From NCBI GenBank assembly GCA_028752905.1, contig JAQNBH010000003.1, forward strand, positions 4,644,204-4,708,203: DNA of 64,000 nt, read 5' to 3'. Position 1 is the stretch's first letter. Each line of letters opens with the position of its first letter. This stretch comes from Cladorhizidae sp. MBARI D1340-BT2. Taxonomy: Eukaryota > Porifera > Demospongiae > Poecilosclerida > Cladorhizidae. The notes under the pieces were generated by a model. That model saw nothing but the letters and a program-made list of their open reading frames with translations, made no database searches and had not been told where the DNA came from. Made by a program: the position numbers and the translations under genes. Shown piece by piece: positions 56,591-64,000 of the stretch.

Positions 56591-57310
56591 CAACAACTGC
56601 ACTAATTAACAAAAGGTAAAGGGTCACCAGAGACATTTACACCACTCACAAACAAGTAAGAGTTCAGTCACATGACAGAGATGCACACCAGGTAGTCAGC
56701 CACTCCCACAAGGTGAAGTGTCACCAGATATATCTACACTACTCACACAAGGTGAAGTGTCACCAGATATATCTACACTACTCCCACAAGGTGAAGTGTC
56801 ACCAGATATATCTACACAACTCACACAAGGTGAAGGGTCACCAGATATATCTACACTACTCACACAAGGTGAAGTGTCACCAGATATATCTACACTACTC
56901 AAACAAGGTGAAGGGTCACCAGATATATCTACACTACTCACACAAGGTGAAGGGTCATCAGATATATCTACACTACTCCCACAAGGTGAAGTGTCACCAG
57001 ATATATCTACACTACTCACACAAGGTGAAGTGTCATCAGATATATCTACACTACTCACACAAGGTGAAGGTCACCAGATATATCTACACTACTCACACAA
57101 GGTGAAGGGTACTCAGACCATGCACACAAGGTAAAGGGTTAAATAGAAATAATGGAGAGAAGTTACACACAAGGTAAAGGGTTAAATAGACATAATGGAG
57201 AAGTTACACACAAGGTATACACACAAGGTAAAGGGTTAATGGAGAAGTAACAGACAAGGTAAAGGGTTAAATAGACATAATGGAGAAGTAGGTAAATTGT
57301 CAAATAGAAA
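56590..57310. repeat. 39-bp minisatellite (about 11 copies) and degenerate continuation
   Basis: 56695-57110: ACAAGGTGAAGTGTCACCAG then ATATATCTACACTACTCAC, period 39 bp. The multiple of three gives SSVDISGDTSPCV on the minus strand, in intron 2 and without splice context. 57110-57310 continues as ACACAAGGTAAAGGGTTAAAT with irregular spacing. Confidence 0.93.
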
Positions 57311-59130
57311 TACTGGAGAGGAAAACCATAATAATGCAAGAAGCAATAGGAAGCCTCACAGGTGCACCATGTTTGTAAATATATGCAGCTCAGTGACAAC
57401 CATTCACCACTTACTTGGGCCTCATGGTCTCGTGCGTACACACATATGGAAGTGCTCATTTAATTAAGATACACTAGGTAAAGGTTGGAGTGTGGCTATG
57501 GGTGTGGTGCATTATTTCAAGGAGGTGGACCTAGAATGGGCCCCACCGAGTTAGGGGCTCCAGGAGAAGGTGGACTACACAAAGGTTTTTGGGTGTTGTT
57601 GTTGCTGTTGTTGTGTGTGTGTGTGTGTGTGTGTGTGTCCTGTAGATTCCCTCACATACTCACAGTAACAGTTGTTCCTCGAGGAACAAGGTCTAAACGA
57701 ATCTGGCATGCAATAACTAAGTTACTTTTAACTCACAAACTAATTTAAAAAATTAACATAATAACAAGAAGAACATAATAACAAGAAGAACAATAAATAT
57801 AATAATTATTATTAAAATTACTGCATATATAGAAGGTCAAGAAACTAGATGAAGTCTCTAAGATCCTGAGATGTGCAGTATGTCCTGGTAAGGGGTCCTT
57901 CAAGCAACAGGAAAATGAACGGACCTTGTCCAAGAACTCAGAACTTCTTCCCTATGCAACTCCATTCAGTGTTAAGATGCTCATCTCTCATGCTTTAAAA
58001 TGTGATTAACATTGGAAGTCACAAAAGGTACAGGGTCAGCAGCAGTGTCTGGAGGGGGAAGCCAATGATTTTTACACTTGCAAGGTATCAAGTCCAATGA
58101 AAAAATTTGAAATTTGAAATCAACTTCCAACTGCTATTGAAGAGTGTAGCTCATGTATCTTGCTAGACAACACAACCCAAACATCACGATAGCGAACTAA
58201 TGATGGCTAATTAATATTTTAATTGTCGCTGTTCTCAACAAACTCTCAGAACTTGGACATTATGAAATTACAACGACCTTCTCAATAATCGACTTGTCTC
58301 AATATTTCGACTAGATGTGCTAGCCTTCATCAGGAATAAGGAGATAAGACTCGCGTGAGCTTATTATATACCGCTATGTTGATGTTGTTGTTGTTATTAT
58401 TATTTAAAAAAAAATTTTTTTACAAGCCATCAAGTTTTATTGCAGAGCATAACGCGAGTCTAACTCACGAACAGTTTGAAGTTGATTGAACTTGTTACTG
58501 CCGAGCTATTACAAACAGGGCATAAGCCAAGTCCCATATGGTCCCAACTCATGCCAATGACTTAACACCAACTCACCCCCCAAATATAGTACATCATTTT
58601 AAAGCACACACAGAGAGCTATATTTTGCCGCTAAAATGGCTCTCATGGGAGGAGAAGGGAAGAGGTTGTGGATCCATGAACACGGCCCATTACACTTCCC
58701 GCATGGTGGAGTAGGCAGGAAACCTCACCGCATTGGAGTTATAGGTGAAGAAGCTAAAGCAAAGAAAAGGCCTAACAGTAACAAGCTGACACGATGAAAT
58801 TAGATAATATTCATGGCCCATCTGTTAAGAGTGGTTCTACGAAAGGGGCCAAATGTAGTAGAGGTGTATTACAACCTTTAGTGGACGGGTAAAAAAATTC
58901 TTGTAATTACCCCTCTTGACACTTACCACCCTTCCCTTTACTCATCACATGAAAGGAAGGAGAAAAACTTTTAAACCATAGGTTAACCTCATCTTTTAGC
59001 AGAGTATGGTCATGTGAATTTAATGTCTGGTTTAGGGGCGATCCAAGCTTTTCTTAATGTTAAATACAAGGTCGTGTAATGAGTTGAAAAAAACCCATCA
59101 CTCAATGTTCGTGTGTCAACATCAACTCAC
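57311..59130. other. Intronic sequence, mostly unique
   Basis: Contains a TG microsatellite at 57611-57638, an AT-rich AAGAAC repeat at 57758-57795, a half-copy of the hairpin repeat (ATTTCGACTAGATGTGCTAG, 58303-58322) and a 53-codon plus-strand frame at 58636-58797 (starting MALMGGEGKRLW) that I cannot assign. Confidence 0.45.
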
Positions 59131-59204
59131 TATCTCAAGGCCTGAGGGCAACACCGATTCTGCTCTGTCTGTGCTTGGGAATCTCTGGAGGATAGTTGCA
59201 TTCA
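59131..59204 (-). CDS. Sbf: DENN gene exon 2 (uDENN)
   Basis: 74 nt, phase 1 to 0. The acceptor is CCTGATGTCAAAG after a TTGCCCCTTCTCC tract; the donor is GAGATA followed by GTGAGT. With the last base of exon 1 it reads VNATILQRFPSTDRAE, then SVLPSGLEI, matching the SBF segment IIQRFPxxDWxxxPFxxGIE that directly precedes FCQ (from memory). Exon 3 begins FCQPLGW in the required phase although 18.5 kb away. Confidence 0.83.
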
Positions 59205-59728
59205 CTTTGACATCAGGCGGTGGAGAAGGGGCAAACAAAGGCTTATCCACTATAGGAGAAGGGGGTAAGGGAGGTAAGGGAGGGGAGGAGAGGTTGAGAG
59301 AAGCATGAGAGAAGGAACAATGATAAGTGGTTGAGATGGGAGGAGAAGTGGGAGAAGTCAAGTTGGGCCAAAGGGAGCAAGAGAAAAGGAAGGAATGGAT
59401 TGATAAAGAGAGTGGGAAGTGTGGTGGAGTCAGTGAAGGCCAGATGAGTGGGAGGAGGGGTTATAGGTCAGAAAGAAAGATCGAGGATGGGAAAGAAATG
59501 GATGGTGGAGCATTTATACACTGCCAGAAAGTTCTGGCTCGTTTGTATTTACACTATAAAGCTTGTGGAAATATTAGCCGCCTTCATTATGCAGGCAGCC
59601 ATACGCAGACAGTTATGCTGTTTGTGGCAGGTGCATTGGCTATAGTAAGCAACTAGCATAATCTGCCGCTCCGAGACACAACAAATATCACTTTTACACC
59701 TAGGTGGTCTGTAGCTACAACGCCTTAC
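59205..59728 (-). other. Intron 1 (524 bp)
   Basis: The shortest intron found. It contains GGAG/GAGG-rich sequence at 59255-59480 and no visible element; the plus-strand frame here is a shadow. Confidence 0.6.
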
Positions 59729-59858
59729 CCCTGGAAGTGTGCTGTGGCGTGTTCAGAGGAGACGTTGCGTACTCTGCAGCTGCCTCCTTCCCACGCTCAG
59801 TCCCGGTTTCGCTCACTCCAGCCACCACGAAATACTCAACCAATCTCTTCTTGCTCAT
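59729..59858 (-). CDS. Sbf: DENN gene exon 1 with start codon
   Basis: 130 nt, phase 0 to 1. It begins MSKKRLVEYFVVAGVSETG, closely resembling the MxRLADYFVVVGY start of SBF proteins (from memory), and ends TPQHTSR plus one base. The donor is CCAGGG followed by GTAAGG. The start context CCACAATGA has A at -3. The segment after residue 20 is longer and more polar than I recall for vertebrate SBF. An upstream 66-codon minus frame (59855-60055) is in a different phase and overlaps the start region. Confidence 0.85.
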
Positions 59859-59899
59859 TGTGGCAGAACCGCGAGCCTGCTTGAGCGAAACACGTACAG

Positions 59900-59980
59900 T
59901 TCAGCTGGAGGAAAATGGCCTCTTTTGTTTATATCCGCGCAGAGATTTGCATTATAATTTCCCTCCTCATCACACGTGAT
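59900..59980 (-). promoter_or_regulatory. Putative promoter of the DENN gene
   Basis: Upstream of the ATG on the minus strand: an E-box CACGTG (59973-59978), an octamer ATGCAAAT (59945-59952), a TATA-like ATATAAAC (59927-59934) and a YY1-like GCCATTTT (59912-59919). The TATA position predicts initiation near 59900 and a leader of about 40 nt. Sites are sequence matches only. Confidence 0.45.
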
Positions 59981-61680
59981 GCACTGCCGATACGTACTGT
60001 GATGTGGTTTGTGTTTTTTGTTGTTCATAGTTGCCAACAAGACAACGTCAGACATGTGAGAGTTAGTTGAATGGAGGTCTAAAGTGACTCACTTGAGGAT
60101 TGCTTGTTGTCAGAGCCAAAATAAAAGAAGAATAGAAAAATATAACTTGCATTTGAGCCTTTGTCCATTTCTAAGTACAGAATTGCAGAAACAGACTCTT
60201 GGGCATGATGATTCTGTTTTGAAATAAAGGAAGAATGGATGATAGGTTGCACAATATTGGCTTGGGATCACCTTCATCGAAGTCCTGTTGAAGCAACTTC
60301 CTCTGGCAATCTTCTTCACCATTCACATTCGGTCTCCTCCACATGTTAATTTAAGAGAGCAAATTACTAAGGCACATTTTCCATCTCCTCCAACATGACA
60401 ACTTGCAGGTCAATTCATCATCGACTGATGGATTATAGTGGAATATTCTCCTCCTGTTGGGGGAGTCAAGGCCTATCCAAATGCAATACTAACAACCATG
60501 ACCCTATCAATCCTAGTCCTCTGGGTGGTCAGCCACTTGTGCTGGAGGCTCAAGTCGGCTGTGCTCCGTTGACTTGGGATCACAGAAACCATTGAAGATT
60601 TTTTAATTTTTTACACCTACCCAAGTGCGTGCAATATACATCGTGTATAACCAGTGTGATAGTAGTGAGAATGGTCAGAACTCCTATTTGTTCTGTGAAC
60701 ATAATATATTCTAGGGAGAGGAAACCACAATGGTTATAAGATCTTCAAAGATCTCTTATGATCCATCTCTTGCCCCATATTCACTAGTCAATACCTTGAT
60801 TTCAAGAGAACAGTTGTTGTTGTTGTTGTTTTGGGGGGGGGGGGGGGGGGGGAGAGTAGGAATGTTACTCATTATGACACTGCTATATCAACCATCGTAC
60901 ACAAGCTACCATCGTACACAAGCTAACATAAAATAATTTGTGACATTATTTTGATTTAGATATTTTTTTAAGTTTACCAACAGGTGGTCACTACAGTATA
61001 TACACATAATTATATTAATTATATAAGTTTTGGTGTTACATCTGTGTTAACAGCATAGCAATGATATATGAATAATTATGATCAACACATCTACTATGAT
61101 TGTGTGCATGAAAACAGTCAATGACAATAGCGTGCTGGCCCATAACCCGGAGGTCGATGGATTAAAAGCTTTGCTATATATAATTATATTCTCCATTATT
61201 TTTTCCACCCCTATTTCCTGTCCATTCTTCTCTATATATCCCTAAGAATGTATTGTACATCACCAAAACTTTCAAGTGCTCAACTTTTTTCTCACTTTTT
61301 CCCCTCAGTTGTATGTAATATATATAGTAGTCATCTATGAAAATTAACATGACTGAAAAATTCCAGACCTTCAATTGTGTGTACAAAATACGGTATTGAA
61401 AATGGAAATTTTGGGGATGAGTGAATATACTACTACTTTTGATTTCATTAGCTAATGCCTAAATTTCGATAAGTAACTCGAACATTCTCAACTATATACC
61501 TCTCAGTTGACATAGTGTATATAGATAGATACAATGCCTTTCCCAATAATCATTTTTGATGTTTTATTAGATGCTCTATATAGCCTTTATCGTGCATCAA
61601 GCTTTAATTATAAGTATGATAGGGCCTGACCATAGGACCAACTTGTACAATTTTGACTTTACAAACTGCATCATGGCAAA
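59981..61680. other. Intergenic sequence upstream of the DENN gene
   Basis: No gene recognised. Notable only for a GTT repeat and a poly-G run at 60812-60851. Short open frames have no family resemblance. Confidence 0.5.
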
Positions 61681-61689
61681 TTATCTCAG

Positions 61690-62840
61690 ACTTGTCGTTG
61701 TCCTCAAAATTAACCGTATCTCCTCAGTTTGTTTGATGAGCTCAAGGTCATGAATTATATCTTCTGTTGAGCTTCCCAGAGTGATGTCTTCTAGAAACAT
61801 TACACACAACTCCGATGACAACTGAGTGCAGTTATGATGGAGTGAGAGACAGAAAAGGAGAGGGCCAAAAGGATCTCCCTGCTGCATACCTCCGGCTGAT
61901 TTCAAGGACTTGTCACCCCAGAACAAGGAGGATGGTGAAGAGTACACAGAATGAACAAAAGGGTAGATTACAGGTGCTAAGGCTTCCAACATCTTGTCTC
62001 TCTTGAATTTGAAAGTGTTTTTGATGTCAAACTTTACTACTGCATGATTAGGATGGACAGTTTGCTTCCCTCCCCCTCCCCCCCCCCCCCCCACTGATCC
62101 GCTGCCTGGGTGCTAGCACGGATGCCATGTCCTCACTGACCACGTTCCCAGCCACCTAGAAGATGAAGGGTGGTGCATCCTATTGCTATGGGTCTGACTA
62201 CCCACCCTTTCTTCTCTAGAGCCAATAGGGTAGCCCCCAAAATGAAAGAACAAATAGAGGAAAGAATTCTTCCTGGCGACAGCTAAGATAGAGAGAAGGA
62301 AGTAGACTTCACTGCGATGCTTCAGCATGTCCTTCAGATGTTGATGTGTTAGACCATCAGGACCACCAGTCAATCCACAGGGGGAGGATCTGATTGCTCA
62401 AACATCCTCTTCTAAAACAGTCAATGTCAAGGGAAAGACATCAGGGGTGGGCGGGATGGACGCATCAGATGAAGAGAGGGGTGCTTCTGTCTGAGGGAAG
62501 AAAAGGTGGCATCACACCTCCCAGCCATGGAAAAAGGAAGCCAAGCGAACAGCTCTTTTAAAATCTCCCTCCTCCAGCTTCTCAGACACTTAGCGACCCA
62601 GTGACTCCAAGGGATCCGGAGCAGTAGCTCTACTCTTCCTAGGGTTTTTTCTGGGAACAGGGGGATCTTCCTCCTCTCTCAGCTGCTTATTAACCCCAGA
62701 TGAAGGATCAACACTGACCACACCTTGGGGGCACTCTTAAGACATCTGGAAGTGAAGAGGAATAGCCTCTCCCATATGCAGTTTTTTAAAGATCTTGACA
62801 TAAACTGGTAATCGGGGAACCAAACTCCACCCAATGTCTC
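61690..62840 (-). pseudogene. Non-LTR retrotransposon reverse transcriptase, decayed
   Basis: From right to left in coding order: VNKQLREEEDPPVPRKNPRK, GGPDGLTHQHLKDML (62330-62373), FFHFGG with a frameshift, KFDIKNTFKFKRDKMLEALA (62030), VHSVYSSPSSLFWGDKSLKS, GGMQQGDPFGPLLFCLSLH (61860) and VMFLEDITLGSSTEDIIHDL (61760). The QQGDPxGPLLF block is the RT palm motif. The catalytic YxDD has become FLED, and there are stops (62395, 62510, 62590) and frameshifts, plus a poly-C run at 62079-62092. The element is upstream of the host gene. Confidence 0.85.
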
Positions 62841-63904
62841 CTACAACACATTTACACCACTTATAATGAGATTACCAGGAAAACTAATGGAGATAATTAT
62901 GCCAAATTGCTCTTACCACACTTCTAAACAGCTTTCAGTTGCAAATTGGTGTATTCCGAGAGAAAATTTCAAGTGTATAATAAAAGGAGTCCAATTGAAA
63001 TGGTCAGGACTCGTCCCAAATATAGCAAGCAGTGTTCCCATGCTGGATAATGATGCAAGCAAGAATGACCAGACTGCTTGAAAAGGCAGCTGCCCTATAT
63101 ATATAGCTGAGAAAGCATGATTCGGAACTGAACACCCTACCCTGGTGGTCTCAATGCCCAGGATCACAAAGTAATGCAGACTCACAATGCTTGCATTCAT
63201 TGTCTTCTCCAGGTGCTCTTGTTAATTGGCAATGGAACCTGGACCGTCAGGTAAGGGAGACATAGCAAAGGGTCATTACATGCAGCACACCCACACCAGA
63301 ACACCGCCATTCTGCCAAGCAAGTATGGACCCATCCGAGCATAGTATGACACCGCCCCACGGCAATGTGTGGCAGGTAAGTGTTTTATCCCATCTGTTGA
63401 ATGCATAGTGTGAACTGACTTAATGGGTCTTTACCAAACTTAGTACATACATACATATATAGAGTGGGGGAATTATAATATTAAATTTGAAATCCCAAAT
63501 TACTTCGAACAGCAAATACATTTTAAATAGTGATCAATCATGCTTATGTCATATATATTTTCCTTATAAGGAAGGAATCAGAATTGCCAGCTGGCTAAAC
63601 TAATTACATGCATGATAAAATCTCTCTCAGCTGCACAATTCCAAATCAAGCACTTTTCTGTGTTTATGTAGCTGCTATTGAATCCGGCTTCCTTGTTTTG
63701 ACTTTCATGATCACTAAACACAAGCTTACAGATTAACCTTTCAATCAAAAGCTGGATATTATCAATCTGTCTCCAGACTATTGTGTAACTAGTTACAAAT
63801 ACATAAATTGATTTTTTGACTGCTGATAAACCCTACATTATCCCAGGTCCCAAGGGGATGTTAATACGAAGGGGGATAGGGGTCTGGAAAAATGTGCTTT
63901 TGGT
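62841..63904. other. Unassigned sequence right of the RT remnant
   Basis: Minus-strand frames at 62913-63200 (hydrophobic, AVWSFLLASLSSMGTLLAIF) and 63197-63406 might be decayed upstream parts of the retroelement or an unrelated sequence. I recognise no family. The remainder is AT-rich. Confidence 0.25.
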
Positions 63905-64000
63905 GAGAGCTAAAGATTCTGCGCACTTCACTGTGAACTTGATGTATATATAGCTCAAATCTGCGTGTGCTCTCTTTTGGTATTAAAAAAGTTCACTCAT
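63905..64000 (+). repeat. Element R2, partial copy at the window edge
   Basis: CTTCACTGTGAACTTGATG, TAGCTCAAATCT and GTGTGCTCTCTTTTGGTATT match the R2 copies in intron 7 (23570-23665). It is cut by the window end. Confidence 0.6.

Larger units (their letters stand above)
6813..59858 (-). other. Sbf: Split host gene, DENN-domain protein of the MTMR5/MTMR13 (SBF) type; 5' part of the gene
   Basis: This is the gene span assembled from eleven exons listed separately. Exons are flanked by AG acceptors and GT donors (one GC donor), and phases chain as 0-1, 1-0, 0-0, then exon 4 1-1, 1-0, 0-1, 1-2, 2-0, 0-0, 0-0, 0-0. The only clash is exon 3 to exon 4. The joined product of about 520 residues follows the order of the SBF N-terminus: MxxRLxxYFVV start, ILQRFP, FCQPxGW, LYCTTLxFY, LCLISRTPFF, SLVPVLP, GVHS, IPEN, DKEVRAVFL, PYRxCDxFDEL. 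DENN modules act as Rab guanine-nucleotide exchange factors, and SBF proteins continue into GRAM, inactive myotubularin phosphatase and PH regions, which would lie beyond the left edge. That continuation is inference. Introns range from 0.5 to 18.5 kb and are mostly repeats. Confidence 0.78.

Noticed and set aside
58636..58797. 53-codon plus-strand ORF in intron 2
   Set aside because: No homology recognised, no promoter or conserved context; this length is expected by chance in unique sequence.
62913..63200. Possible membrane or GPCR-like fragment
   Set aside because: It is hydrophobic in one frame only, with no diagnostic motif and no splice context; it is left unassigned.

Overview
The window is eukaryotic and very probably from an invertebrate metazoan. 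I lean to a sponge or a similar early-branching animal, but the sequence does not prove the phylum. It has spliced genes with short exons, a hAT transposon with a TTF/BED-type zinc finger, non-LTR retrotransposon remnants, and an exceptional load of minisatellites. No operons, rRNA, tRNA or CRISPR were seen.

The main result is a minus-strand host gene running from a start codon at 59858 to at least 6813 and leaving the window on the left. I assembled it from eleven short exons: 59729-59858, 59131-59204, 40529-40648, 37488-37574, 32990-33105, 26527-26761, 24440-24572, 22916-23027, 21481-21810, 14727-14783 and 6813-6989. Joined in order they read as a DENN module (uDENN, cDENN, start of dDENN) closest, from memory, to the N-terminus of MTMR5/MTMR13 (SBF1/SBF2, fly Sbf). 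Reading phases agree at every junction except exon 3 to exon 4. Most of the long open frames in the window are not genes; they are tandem repeats lying in the introns.

Layout from left to right. Positions 1-6.8 kb (intron 11 or beyond) hold a 49-bp array, a 30-bp array, and a second 49-bp array that looks related to the first and carries a small hAT-type MITE. Intron 10 (7-14.7 kb) holds a nearly full-length hAT transposon, another MITE, a 17-bp array of about 180 copies and a GTGA/GTGT microsatellite. Intron 9 (14.8-21.5 kb) is almost wholly a 41-bp array. Introns 8 to 5 (21.8-33 kb) carry arrays with 19-, 63-, 59-, 32-, 35-, 27-, 65-, 58- and 70-bp units, foldback elements and a TTAA-flanked element. 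Intron 4 holds 47- and 46-bp arrays and C-rich sequence. Intron 3 holds 37-, 24- and 35-bp arrays built on a CTAGGG/CCCTAG core. Intron 2 (40.6-59.1 kb) holds a 45-bp array of about 6 kb with an internal 2.2-kb duplication, a retrotransposon scrap, and a decayed minus-strand hAT copy (about 48-53.9 kb). That copy's two ends have been amplified into minisatellites and its middle is interrupted by a 742-bp hAT MITE with an 8-bp target duplication. A promoter-like region lies at 59.9-60.0 kb. Right of it are a decayed reverse transcriptase (61.7-62.8 kb) and unassigned DNA.

The recurring theme is satellites that appear to be seeded by transposable-element sequence, expanding inside the introns of one conserved Rab-regulator-like gene, in some cases abutting its splice sites.
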